Of a DNA stretch of 39,802 nt, positions 20,369 through 29,409 are shown piece after piece. The stretch lies in contig VBOX01000002.1 in assembly GCA_005893265.1 (NCBI GenBank), positions 1 to 39,802 on the forward strand. The letters are read 5' to 3'. Origin of the DNA: Candidatus Eiseniibacteriota bacterium. GTDB lineage: Bacteria; Eisenbacteria; RBG-16-71-46; SZUA-252. Numbering within the stretch: the stretch's first letter is position 1; each line of letters starts with the position of its first letter. A program made the translations under genes and the position numbers. The notes below the pieces were generated by a model that saw only the letters and a list, made by a program, of their open reading frames with translations, did no database searches and was not told the DNA's origin.

Positions 20369-22594
20369 CTAGGCGAGCCTGCGGCGGCGGTCGGAGCGAC
20401 CATCCCGTCGGTCCGGTTTCCTACGACGGTCGTCGTTCTCGCGGGTCGGAAGATAGATCGTGACGATGCTGCTCCAGTCCCCTTCGCTCCGCGCGCGGAT
20501 CTCGCCGCCGTGCTCCCGCACGATCTGGTACGCCATCGCGAGGCCGACGCCCGCGCCGTAGCGCCGCGAGGTCGAGAAGGGCACGAACAGGCGATCGAGC
20601 ACCTCCCCCGCGACCTTCGGCCCGTCGTGTGCGATCTCGGCCTGCACGGCGCCTTGCGCCGCGCGCGTCTCGACCCGCAGCCGGCCCCCGCTGGGAACCG
20701 AATGGAGCGCGTAGCTCAGGACGTTCACGAGCACCTGCCGCATCTTTTCGTTGTCGAGGAGAAGGGTGGGCACGTCGGGGGCCAGGCGCTTGAGGAGCCG
20801 GACGCGCCGGCGCACCAGATCCTCCGCCTGAGACTGCAGCACATCCTGTACAAGCGCGTTGAGGTTCTCGAGCTTCAAACGGGGGCGGGTCATCTGCGCG
20901 AGCGCGACCTGCTCGCTCAGGACCCGCTCCAACCGCTCGGTCTCGCGGAGGATGATCTCGAGATATTCGCGGTTGGGGTCTTTCGGCGGGAGGCTTTTTA
21001 AGACTCGCTTGGCGAACCCGGTGATCGCCGCGACTGGGTTCCGGACGTCCTGAGCGACCTGAACGCCCCGCTCGCCCACGACGGCCAGCTTCTCCGCGTG
21101 GCGCAGCTGCGCCTCGACTTCGTGGAGGCGACGATCCTTCATCCGGAGCGCCTCCTCCTGCGAGGAGCGCGTTTCGGCGAGGGATGCGATCGAGGTGACG
21201 AGATCGGCGACGTACGCGTCCTCGGGATCGAAGGCCGCGGGCACCTCCTGCGTGCCGCCCGCCTTGTTGAACACGAGGAGCGCGCCGGAAATCCGATTCG
21301 TCTCGTGAATCGGTGCAGCCAGGAGGCACCGCCAATCCTCCGGCATGAATCCCGAGAAGCGCGGATCCTCGCTCACGACGTCGGCGACCAGCGGTTTTCC
21401 GTCCGCCTCGAACCACTGGATGATCCAGGCACCGAGCTTCGAAAGATCCTGCGTCGCGCCGGCATCGACCCCGTGCACATGCGCCAGCTCGGCGGAGCCG
21501 TCCTCGCGCTTGATCCATGCCACGCCGCCCCCAGCCTGGGTCGCGCTCAGGAGGACCTTGAGCGCCAGCTCGGCGCGCGTTTCCGGCCGCGCCGGCCGGA
21601 CCGCCGCGCGGCTGAAGTCGATCGCGGCACGAACCGCCGCTCCGCGGCGCCGCGCCACGTCCAGCACGGCATTTCCTTCGAACGCGATCCCGGCCTGCGC
21701 GGCGATCGCGCTCAAGAGCTCAACTTGGTCGCTCGTCCAGCCGGCATAGCCCGCCGATTGGGAGACGAGGAGCACGCCGAGCACGCGTTCGCGGCCGAAC
21801 AGGGGGAGGATGGCGAGAGGACCGTCCGGCAGCGATTCGGCGACGCGATCCGGCAGACGAAGCTCGCGCTGCGGGCTTGCGATCGACGATGCGCGGCCGT
21901 CGAAAACCGCGTCCGCAAGGAGGTCGCGATCCTGATCGAGAGGAAGCCGCTCCTCCCTGAGACGCGCGAACACCTCTCCGTCGAACCCTCCCTGCTCTTC
22001 GAACGCCTCCAGATCGAGGGCGGTGTGAAGCGGGGCGTCGGGCTCGGCGCGATCGGCCCGTCGGTAGGACCCCGCCAGCTCGAGCGCGGTCCCGTCCGGA
22101 ACAATCCTAAGGAGAAGGATGGTGTCCAATTCCTCCGCGAACGCGCCGCCGATCGCCGCGAGGAGGAGCCGCCCGATCCGGCCATGGGTGAGCGCGACGT
22201 GCATGAAGGGGATGGAGCGGAAGAGAAACCCGGCGGTGCGGTAGCGCACCCCCTCTTCCTCGAGCCCGTCCTGGTGCTCGACGCGGACCATCCGCGCTTC
22301 TTCCTCGAGAAGGTGAAACAGAAGGCCCAGCGTGGGGATCGCGCCCGCCGCCCCGCCGGGCAGAGGGTGGACCTGCTCCGCGGCGTCCTGCATGCGGCTG
22401 CAGTGGAGGCAGTCCTGGGCGAAACGGGTTTCGAAGTCGGGCCGCGCGTCGAAAGGGCATGGCCGCGGCGAGAGGTAACAAACACCTTCGGCGACGCGTT
22501 GGCAGCCTTGGGCTTTCCGGTCTGCGTAGCGCTTCCACGCGATGACGATCTGCTCTTCGATCCGCGCCGAGCCCGACGCCCGCTTCGCACCCAT
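20369..22594 (-). CDS. GAF-domain sensor histidine-kinase-like protein with degenerate catalytic motifs
   Basis: GAF-like segments, HisKA-like VGERGVQVAQDVRNPVAAITGFAKRV, HATPase-like DNEKMRQVLVNVLSYALHSVPSGGRLRVE...RLFVPFSTSRRYGAGVGLAMAYQIVREHGGEI. Start MGAKRAS behind GGAGGGG. Confidence 0.85.
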   Translation of the reverse strand: MGAKRASGSARIEEQIVIAWKRYADRKAQGCQRVAEGVCYLSPRPCPFDARPDFETRFAQDCLHCSRMQDAAEQVHPLPGGAAGAIPTLGLLFHLLEEEARMVRVEHQDGLEEEGVRYRTAGFLFRSIPFMHVALTHGRIGRLLLAAIGGAFAEELDTILLLRIVPDGTALELAGSYRRADRAEPDAPLHTALDLEAFEEQGGFDGEVFARLREERLPLDQDRDLLADAVFDGRASSIASPQRELRLPDRVAESLPDGPLAILPLFGRERVLGVLLVSQSAGYAGWTSDQVELLSAIAAQAGIAFEGNAVLDVARRRGAAVRAAIDFSRAAVRPARPETRAELALKVLLSATQAGGGVAWIKREDGSAELAHVHGVDAGATQDLSKLGAWIIQWFEADGKPLVADVVSEDPRFSGFMPEDWRCLLAAPIHETNRISGALLVFNKAGGTQEVPAAFDPEDAYVADLVTSIASLAETRSSQEEALRMKDRRLHEVEAQLRHAEKLAVVGERGVQVAQDVRNPVAAITGFAKRVLKSLPPKDPNREYLEIILRETERLERVLSEQVALAQMTRPRLKLENLNALVQDVLQSQAEDLVRRRVRLLKRLAPDVPTLLLDNEKMRQVLVNVLSYALHSVPSGGRLRVETRAAQGAVQAEIAHDGPKVAGEVLDRLFVPFSTSRRYGAGVGLAMAYQIVREHGGEIRARSEGDWSSIVTIYLPTRENDDRRRKPDRRDGRSDRRRRLA

Positions 22595-22651
22595 CGCGCC
22601 CCTCCGAGGAATGATCCGGACGCCCACCAAGTACGCCCCACCCCTATCAGG

Positions 22652-22680
22652 TTGATTTACGGCAGGTTAGGCGATATCTT
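22652..22680 (+). promoter_or_regulatory. Sigma-70-type promoter for DUF3467 gene: TTGATT-N17-TATCTT
   Basis: -35 at 22652-22657, -10 at 22675-22680, 17-bp spacer, ATG at 22727 with AAAGGAGG. Confidence 0.6.
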
Positions 22681-22726
22681 GAGACGGCAATTTCGGCGTA
22701 ACTTCCTGGGAAAAGGAGGATTAGGA

Positions 22727-23029
22727 ATGGAGCCAAAGCAACAGGGGCCGCCCGGATCCATCAACGTGGAGCTGGGCGAGCGCGAAGCCGAGGGGATCTA
22801 CTCGAACTTCGTCGTGATCAGCCACTCGCTTTCGGAATTCGTGATCGATTTCGCCCGGATCCTTCCCGGGAGTCCGAAAGGCAAAGTGTTCGCCCGGGTG
22901 GTCATGACGCCGCCGAACGTGCGCTCCCTCCTCACCGCGCTCGAGACCAACGTCAAGAAGTACGAGGATCAGTTCGGGAAGATCAAATCGTTCGAGGCGC
23001 CGAGCAAGGACATCGGTTTCACGACGTAG
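22727..23029 (+). CDS. DUF3467 family protein
   Basis: MEPKQQGPPGSINVELGEREAEGIYSNFVVISHSLSEFVIDFARILPG...ARVVMTPPNVRSLLTALETNVKKYEDQFGKI; AAAGGAGG upstream. Confidence 0.88.
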   Translation: MEPKQQGPPGSINVELGEREAEGIYSNFVVISHSLSEFVIDFARILPGSPKGKVFARVVMTPPNVRSLLTALETNVKKYEDQFGKIKSFEAPSKDIGFTT

Positions 23030-23927
23030 GCGGCGGGGTCTTCCAGCGGCGGTGAAGCCAATACCAGTGATCCGGGCGGCGGCGCACCGCGGCTTCGATC
23101 GTCTCGCTGATCGCGCGCGTGAGCCTCTCGACCTCGCGCGGCTCATCCGACGCGGGATCGGGCAGAAGGGTTGCGACCAAGCGCGAGCGAAACCGGGCGC
23201 CGGGCTCCCGCTCGATCAAGCCGATCCCGATCGGACAGCCGGTACGATAGGCCAAGCGCGCCGGACCCGTGTGCGTGGATGCGGGCCGTCCGAAGAACGG
23301 CACGTGGATTCCGACCCGCCGCGCGTCCTGGTCGGGCAACATTCCCAGAAAGGCACCCTGCCTCAGCGCCTTGAGCGCCCCGCGCATCCCGAAACCGATT
23401 TTCACCGCTTCGATTCCGAGCCTGCCTCGAATCCGGTCGAAGTACTCGTCGCTCCCCTTGTTGCTCTGCGGGGGAAGCAGGTACCGCACCGGACAGCCCG
23501 CCGCGCGCAGCGCGGCGCCGCATAGCTCCCAGTTCCCGTAATGCGCGGTGATCATCACGGCACCTTTTCCCTGCCGCGCCCACTCGAGCGCCGGCTCGTA
23601 CCCGATCAGCTCTACCCGGCGGAGGATTCCCTTGGGCCCGAGACTGGGAAGGGCGAGGAATTCCATGAACGAGCGGCCGATTTGAACGAACGTCTTGCGC
23701 GCCAGGTCGCGCGCGGGCTTGCCTTGGACCTCCGGTCCGAACGCGGCGGTGATGTTCTCGATCGCGATGCGCCTGCGGCGGCCCATCACCCCGAACGCGA
23801 CGCGTCCCAGCGCGGCGCCGATCGCGCTCGTCCATCGAAACGGAAGGACGCGGGCCATGAGGCCGATCGAATGGAGTGCCACAACCTCGATTTGTTGGCG
23901 AAGGGGACGGAACCGCGAGTGGCCCAT
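23019..23927 (-). CDS. LPLAT/LpxL-HtrB family lipid A-type acyltransferase
   Basis: VMITAHYGNWELCGAAL, SNKGSDEYFDRIRGRLGIEAV, MLPDQDARRVGIHVPFFGRPASTHTGPARLA, RRPDHWYWLHRRWK. Confidence 0.88.
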   Translation of the reverse strand: MGHSRFRPLRQQIEVVALHSIGLMARVLPFRWTSAIGAALGRVAFGVMGRRRRIAIENITAAFGPEVQGKPARDLARKTFVQIGRSFMEFLALPSLGPKGILRRVELIGYEPALEWARQGKGAVMITAHYGNWELCGAALRAAGCPVRYLLPPQSNKGSDEYFDRIRGRLGIEAVKIGFGMRGALKALRQGAFLGMLPDQDARRVGIHVPFFGRPASTHTGPARLAYRTGCPIGIGLIEREPGARFRSRLVATLLPDPASDEPREVERLTRAISETIEAAVRRRPDHWYWLHRRWKTPPPTS

Positions 23928-23957
23928 CTCAGGGAGAAAGCCGGCGCGCGCGAGACA

Positions 23958-24926
23958 TCATCGTCGGACCGGACGGCGCGTCCTCCGCACGAGCCCGCCC
24001 GGCGTGCGCCGCGCGAGGTCGCAGAGCTCGAGCGTCAGGAGGGCCACAGCCAGCTCGGACGCGGTGAGCGACGCAACCTCGGCTAAGCGATCGAGCGGGA
24101 GGGGACGTTCGCGCAAGGCGCGGTAGAGCGCCGCTTCCGCCGGCGCGAGGCCGGCGAGGACGTCCGGGACCGCCCGCGGGTCCGCGGCACGGGGCGGGGC
24201 GAGTCCATCACGGGCCGCCGCGGGACCGGCGCTTCGCGCGCCTTCCCTGAAGCCTGGGATGAGATCGAGCACGTCGTCCGCGTCGCGCACGAGCGTTGCG
24301 ACGCCATCCCGGATCAGCGCGTGCGGCGCCTCCCCCAGCGGCTCCCTCGAATCCCACGGAATCGCGGCCACCGGCCTACCCAGCCGGGCCGCCTCCTGGG
24401 CGGTGATCAACGATCCGCTTCCCGCCCGTCCTTGCACGACCACGACGACGTCGACCATCGCCGCGAGCAGGCGGTTGCGTGTCGCGAAGGTTCCTCGCGT
24501 CGCGGTGCCGCCGGAGGGGATCTCGCTCATGAGCCCGAGCGACCGGGCGAGCCTTGCTTGGAGCGCCGCGTTCTCGCGCGGATACGCTCGATCGACGCCG
24601 GTGCCCAGGACCGCGCCGCTCACGCCGGGCGCGTCGAGCGCGCCTTGGTGCGCCGCGGTATCAATGCCGCGCGCGAGACCGCTCACCACCGCGACGCCCC
24701 GCACAGCCAAGGATGCCGCGAGATCTCGCGCGACGTCGATACCGTCCTCGGTGGCATTCCGCGCTCCCACCACCGCAACCCATGGACCGGGGTGATTCCA
24801 GGCCCCGACGACAAAGATGCTCCGCGGCGCCGGCTTGAGATCGCGCAACCGCGGCGGGTAGCCCTCATCCAACGGGCGGAGCTCCCTGCCGTGTTGTCGC
24901 TCCGTGGACCCCCTCCACCCCTCCAC
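23958..24926 (-). CDS. dprA: DNA processing protein DprA/Smf
   Basis: VAVVGARNATEDG, VSGLARGIDTAAHQGAL, VLGTGVDRAYPREN, SGSLITAQEAARLGRPVAAIPWD. Start tentative (GTG 24926). Confidence 0.88.
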   Translation of the reverse strand: MEGWRGSTERQHGRELRPLDEGYPPRLRDLKPAPRSIFVVGAWNHPGPWVAVVGARNATEDGIDVARDLAASLAVRGVAVVSGLARGIDTAAHQGALDAPGVSGAVLGTGVDRAYPRENAALQARLARSLGLMSEIPSGGTATRGTFATRNRLLAAMVDVVVVVQGRAGSGSLITAQEAARLGRPVAAIPWDSREPLGEAPHALIRDGVATLVRDADDVLDLIPGFREGARSAGPAAARDGLAPPRAADPRAVPDVLAGLAPAEAALYRALRERPLPLDRLAEVASLTASELAVALLTLELCDLARRTPGGLVRRTRRPVRR

Positions 24927-24954
24927 CTCGGACCCCCGTGCGTCGACCCAGCGC

Positions 24955-25554
24955 TCAGCGTGCTGCCTGCTTCGCTTCGTCCGACTCGCCGCCCGCGATC
25001 GGATCACCCGCAGCCTCGGCGCCGGCAGGCTGGGCCGCGCCCGCCCCACCGTCCATGTGGCGCAGGACCCGTCCCGCAGCCTCAGAATCCCGCTCCACCA
25101 ACCCGTCGAGGGCGAACCGCCTCGCCCGCTCCGGGAGCGCCTCGAACGCCGCGGCGAGCTCCTTCGTCGCGAGCTCGTTGCGGCAGAGGAGGACCAGCCC
25201 ATCCCACACCGCGTCGCGCACGGTGCGGTTGGGGTCCTTGAGCATCTCCACGAGCGGCGCCGCGGCGCGCGGATTTCCCATCCGCCCGAGCGCCAGAACC
25301 GCGGAGGCGCGTGTGTACCAGACCCCCGAGCCCAGGTACTCGATGAGCGGCTCCAAAACCGGCTCCCCCATCGTGGCGAGGACGCGGGCGGCCTGATCCC
25401 TCAGAAACCAGCTCTCCTGCTGCAGCACATCGAGGAGCACCTCGATGGACTCCTCGGTCGGATTCTGCGAAAGCTGCGTGATCCATCCGAGTTTTTCCTC
25501 TGGGTCCCGGTACCTCAACTCCTCCCAGAGCCTGGCGACGTCCTTCGCTACCAT
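24955..25554 (-). CDS. HEAT-repeat protein
   Basis: Repeats such as RDQAARVLATMGEPVLEPLIEYLGS and RASAVLALGRMGNPRAAAPLVEMLKD; start MVAKDVARLW at 25554. Confidence 0.8.
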   Translation of the reverse strand: MVAKDVARLWEELRYRDPEEKLGWITQLSQNPTEESIEVLLDVLQQESWFLRDQAARVLATMGEPVLEPLIEYLGSGVWYTRASAVLALGRMGNPRAAAPLVEMLKDPNRTVRDAVWDGLVLLCRNELATKELAAAFEALPERARRFALDGLVERDSEAAGRVLRHMDGGAGAAQPAGAEAAGDPIAGGESDEAKQAAR

Positions 25555-26606
25555 GGTTCTCGCTCCTTCGCTCCGGCGACATGAGAGTCGCCGCCGACCC
25601 GCCCTTCCGCCGGCGCCTGGGCGCCGGCCGCGATCAGTACTTCCCAAACCGTTGCCACGAGATCGTCCACGCCCGCCCCGGTCACGCCCGAGATCCATCC
25701 GCCCCAACGCATGCCCTCGAGCGGGAACGGCGGCCCCCCGCGCGCTTCATCACCTTTGAGATCCGAACGGCTCATCGCGACGACCGTGGGCTTTCTCGTT
25801 AAATCCTCGCTGTACTCCCTTAGTTCCCGGTTCAGCGTTTCCAGATCCTTGCCGGGATTGGACGACATGCTGTCGATCAGCATCAAGATGGTCCGCGTCC
25901 TCTGTATGTGGCGCAAGAATTCGTGTCCGAGCCCTTTCCCCTGATGCGCCCCCTCGATGAGTCCCGGAAGGTCGGCCATCACGAAGCTCTGCTCCTCGCG
26001 CACGCGAACCAGTCCCAGATGCGGCTCGAGCGTCGTGAACGGGTAGTCCGCGATCTTGGGCCGCGCCGCGCTCACCCGCGCGAGCAGCGTCGACTTCCCG
26101 ACGTTGGGGAAGCCCACGATGCCCACGTCGGCGATGAGCCGAAGCTCGAGGAGAAGCTTCCGCTCCTCCCCCTCTCGACCGGGCTCCGCCTTCCGAGGGG
26201 CCTGCCGCGTAGAGGTCGCGAACCGCGCGTTCCCGCGCCCGCCCCGCCCGCCTTTGGCGGCGACGAACCGGGCTCCCGGCTCCACGAGATCCACGAGGAG
26301 ATCCCCGCTCGACTCGTCATACACCAGCGTGCCCGGGGGGACCGCGACCGTAACGTCCTGGCCCGAACGGCCGCTCTTCTTGTTGCCCGACCCGTGCGCG
26401 CCCGACTCCGCCTCGAACCGCGCGCGAAACTGGAAATCGAGCAGCGTGCGCAGGTGCTCGTTCACGACGAGAGTAACGCTTCCGCCCTCTCCGCCGTCTC
26501 CCCCGTCCGGCCCTCCCTTGGGCACATACTTCTCGCGCCGGAAGCTCACGCACCCTGAGCCCCCGCGCCCGCCGAGGACGGCGATCGATGCTCGATCGGC
26601 GAACAC
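25548..26606 (-). CDS. obg: Obg/CgtA family GTPase
   Basis: Gly-rich Obg fold (GGRGGSGCVSFRREKYVPKGGPDGGDGG) and G domain DVGIVGFPNVGKSTLL, PFTTLEPHLGLV, DLPGLIEGAHQGKGLGHEFLRH. Confidence 0.95.
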   Translation of the reverse strand: MFADRASIAVLGGRGGSGCVSFRREKYVPKGGPDGGDGGEGGSVTLVVNEHLRTLLDFQFRARFEAESGAHGSGNKKSGRSGQDVTVAVPPGTLVYDESSGDLLVDLVEPGARFVAAKGGRGGRGNARFATSTRQAPRKAEPGREGEERKLLLELRLIADVGIVGFPNVGKSTLLARVSAARPKIADYPFTTLEPHLGLVRVREEQSFVMADLPGLIEGAHQGKGLGHEFLRHIQRTRTILMLIDSMSSNPGKDLETLNRELREYSEDLTRKPTVVAMSRSDLKGDEARGGPPFPLEGMRWGGWISGVTGAGVDDLVATVWEVLIAAGAQAPAEGRVGGDSHVAGAKEREPW

Positions 26607-26617
26607 GCGGACCCCCT

Positions 26618-27697
26618 CTACCTGAGCGCGGCGATAACGGCATCCGCCGCGGCGCGCGTTCCCACCGCGGTGGGATCGTCCCGCTTGGGCTTCATGTCGT
26701 AGGTCACCTTCGTGCCATCACGGATCACCTGGGCGACGGCCCGCTCCAGCCGATCGCCCGCCTCCCGCTCCCCGATGTGGCGTAGCATGAGCATGCCGCT
26801 CAGGATCATCGCGAACGGATTGACCTTGTCCTGACCCGCGTAACGGGGCGCGCTCCCGTGCGTCGGTTCGAAAAGCGCCGCGGTGTCACCGATGTTCGCC
26901 CCGGGCGCGACGCCCAATCCGCCGATCAACCCCGCGGCGAGGTCCGACAGAATGTCTCCGTAGAGATTCGGCAGCACGAGCATGTCGTAATTCTCGGGGG
27001 TCTGGACGAGCTGCATGCACATGTTGTCCACGATGCGGTCCTCGAACTCGATGTCGGGAACCTCCCGCGCGGTCTTGCGCGCCACGTCGAGAAAGACTCC
27101 GTCCGAGAACTTCATGATGTTGGCCTTGTGAACCGCGGTGAGCTTCCTGCGCCCGTTCCGTTTCGCGTACGCGAGGGCGTACCGCGTGATCCGTTCGGTA
27201 GCGGCGACGCTGATCGGCTTGATCGAGATACCGGCGTCCTCAGGAATCTCCAGACCCGATTCGGACAGGATCAGTTGACGTAGGTGCGCCGCGCCCGGGC
27301 TGCTCCGCTCGAATTCGATGCCCGCGTAAAGGTCCTCCGTGTTCTCCCGCACGATCACCAGATCGATGTTGTCGTACCGAGACCGGACTCCCGGGTAGGT
27401 CTTGCACGGCCGGATGCACGCGTAGAGATCCAGCTCCTTTCGAAGCAAGACATTCACGCTCCGAAATCCTTTTCCAACCGGGGTGGTAATCGGGCCCTTG
27501 AGTCCGACCTTCGTTCGCCGGATCGACTCGAGCACGCGGTCCGGAAGCGGAGTCCCTTCCTTTTGGAAGACGTCGATCCCCGCGTGCTGCACGTCCCATT
27601 CGAACGCGACACCGGTCGCTTCGAGGACGCGGCGGGTGGCCTCCGTGATCTCGGGCCCCGTCCCATCGCCCGGGATCAACGTCACGCGATGCGGCAT
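26618..27697 (-). CDS. NAD-dependent isocitrate/isopropylmalate dehydrogenase family (IDH3-like)
   Basis: [95 protein letters not shown]. Confidence 0.92.
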   Translation of the reverse strand: MPHRVTLIPGDGTGPEITEATRRVLEATGVAFEWDVQHAGIDVFQKEGTPLPDRVLESIRRTKVGLKGPITTPVGKGFRSVNVLLRKELDLYACIRPCKTYPGVRSRYDNIDLVIVRENTEDLYAGIEFERSSPGAAHLRQLILSESGLEIPEDAGISIKPISVAATERITRYALAYAKRNGRRKLTAVHKANIMKFSDGVFLDVARKTAREVPDIEFEDRIVDNMCMQLVQTPENYDMLVLPNLYGDILSDLAAGLIGGLGVAPGANIGDTAALFEPTHGSAPRYAGQDKVNPFAMILSGMLMLRHIGEREAGDRLERAVAQVIRDGTKVTYDMKPKRDDPTAVGTRAAADAVIAALR

Positions 27698-27856
27698 CCG
27701 CTCCCTTTCGATTTCAGCTTAGATTTGGGTTGTAACTAATTGAATTCATGTGGCATGCGTGCTTCCGATCGGGGAGTCTAAGATCGGTGACTTGCGCGGA
27801 CCATGAAGCGTCGCATGAGCGTGGGGACGCTACCAAGAGCGGAGGAAGTGAGTCAA

Positions 27857-27892
27857 AGGAAAAGCCTTACGACCAGGAAAAGCATTACGACT
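27857..27892. repeat. 18-nt tandem duplication (2 copies) at 3' end of the FmdB gene
   Basis: aggaaaagccttacgacc / aggaaaagcattacgact, 16/18 identical. Confidence 0.75.
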
Positions 27893-28205
27893 CCGGCGAG
27901 CTCCTCGGCTTTTGATCGCGGCTCTTGGATTCACCTTTTGGCTTAGCGGGATCTCCGGACTCCTTGGGTTTCTGCTCCTTAGCGGGATCTCCTGACTCCT
28001 TACGTTTCTGTTCCTTATAGGATTTCGACCGGTAATCGGTCGTGTAAAAACCGCTGCCCTTGAACACGAGTCCGGCGCCCCCGCCGACCAACCGACGGAC
28101 CTTTCCTCGGCACTTCGGGCACCGCTTGCGCGGCGGCTCCGTCATCGATTGGAACACCTCGAATTTGTGTTTGCACTTCTCACATTCGTATTCGTAGGTC
28201 GGCAT
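27885..28205 (-). CDS. FmdB-type zinc-ribbon protein with charged repetitive tail
   Basis: MPTYEYECEKCKHKFEVFQSMTEPPRKRCPKCRGKVRRLVGGGAGLVFKGSGFYTTDY. Confidence 0.92.
   Translation of the reverse strand: MPTYEYECEKCKHKFEVFQSMTEPPRKRCPKCRGKVRRLVGGGAGLVFKGSGFYTTDYRSKSYKEQKRKESGDPAKEQKPKESGDPAKPKGESKSRDQKPRSSPES
27945..28016. repeat. 36-nt tandem duplication (2 copies) within the FmdB tail
   Basis: agcgggatctccggactccttgggtttctgctcctt / agcgggatctcctgactccttacgtttctgttcctt, 32/36 identical; encodes KEQKRKESGDPA-KEQKPKESGDPA. Confidence 0.85.
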
Positions 28206-28218
28206 CAGCTCTCTCCTC

Positions 28219-29409
28219 TCACATCCTGTCCAGCGCGGCCTCGAGCCGGTTCAGCCCGTCTTCGATGTCGCGGTCGCCGATGGCGTACGACAGCCGCAGG
28301 TGTCCTTCCATTCCAAAGGCGGATCCCGGGACGCAGACGATCCGGGCTTCGTCGATCAGGAAATCGCTCAGCCCCACGGAATCGGTCACGCCGTTTCGGG
28401 CCGAGCGGATTCGCTCGCTCAGGTCCGGAAACGCGTAGAAGGCCCCGTCGGGCGCGACAAGCCGGATGCCGGGCATGCGGCTCAGACGCCCCGTAATTGT
28501 ATCGCGGCGGCGGGCGAAACAGTCGCGCATCGTGCGCACCGAGTCCCGGGGGCCCGTGAACGCGCGGAGCGCCGCGAACTGGGAGACCGACGCCGGATTC
28601 GAGGTCGATTGACCCTGAAGCCGCTCCATGCCCTCGGCGAGATCGGCGGGCGCTGCCGCGAATCCGATCCGCCATCCGGTCATGGCCCAGGTCTTCGATA
28701 CTCCCCCGATCACGATCGTGCGGTCGTAAAGCTCCGGGTGAAGGGAGGCCATGCTCACGTGGCGCGCGTTCCCGAACACAAGCTGCTCGTAGATCTCGTC
28801 GGAGAGAACGTAAAGCCCGTGACGGCGGACGACCTCTCCGAGCGCTGCCAGCTCCTCCGGCGAGTAGACGGCGCCCGACGGATTGTTGGGGCTGTTCAGG
28901 ACCAGGACCTTGGAACGGGGGGAGATCGCGCGCGTGAGCTCCGCGGGGCCGATCTTCATGCTTCCCTGCTTGGGGTGTACAAAGACCGGCTCGCCCCCCA
29001 CCAGCCGGACAAGCTCGGGAAAGGTGACCCAGTACGGCACCGGGCAGAGCACCTCGTCGCCCGGCTCGAGCAAGGTGAGGAACGCGTTCCATATCGCGTG
29101 CTTCGCGCCGTTCGAGACCACGACCTGGGACGGTGTGTATTCGAGCCCGTTCTCGCGCTTGAGCTTCTCCGCGATCGCCGCGCGCAGCTCCGGCACGCCT
29201 CCGACCGCGGTGTAGCGCGTATGACCGGCGCGGATCGCCTGCACGCCCGCCTCTCGAACGTCCTCGGGAGTGTCGAAGTCCGGCTCCCCGGCCGCGAAGG
29301 AAATGACCGAGTGCCCTTGCGCCCGCAGCTCGCGCGCGCGGGCTCCGAGCGCCAACGTCTCGGAGGGCTTCAACGCACGCACGCGGGCGGAGACGCGCGC
29401 GGACTTCAT
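28219..29409 (-). CDS. Class I PLP aminotransferase, aspartate aminotransferase-like
   Basis: FAAGEPDFDTPE, NSPNNPSGAVYS, LSDEIYEQLVF, GVSKTWAMTGWRIGF. Confidence 0.93.
   Translation of the reverse strand: MKSARVSARVRALKPSETLALGARARELRAQGHSVISFAAGEPDFDTPEDVREAGVQAIRAGHTRYTAVGGVPELRAAIAEKLKRENGLEYTPSQVVVSNGAKHAIWNAFLTLLEPGDEVLCPVPYWVTFPELVRLVGGEPVFVHPKQGSMKIGPAELTRAISPRSKVLVLNSPNNPSGAVYSPEELAALGEVVRRHGLYVLSDEIYEQLVFGNARHVSMASLHPELYDRTIVIGGVSKTWAMTGWRIGFAAAPADLAEGMERLQGQSTSNPASVSQFAALRAFTGPRDSVRTMRDCFARRRDTITGRLSRMPGIRLVAPDGAFYAFPDLSERIRSARNGVTDSVGLSDFLIDEARIVCVPGSAFGMEGHLRLSYAIGDRDIEDGLNRLEAALDRM

Noticed and set aside
21098-22726. Long plus-strand ORF upstream of and in frame with DUF3467
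   Set aside because: Only the C-terminal 100 residues are protein-like; promoter and SD lie directly before ATG 22727; upstream part is antisense to the GAF protein.
27740-27775. Second sigma-54-like motif (tggcatgcgtgcttcc)
   Set aside because: GG-to-GC spacing is wrong for a -24/-12 promoter.
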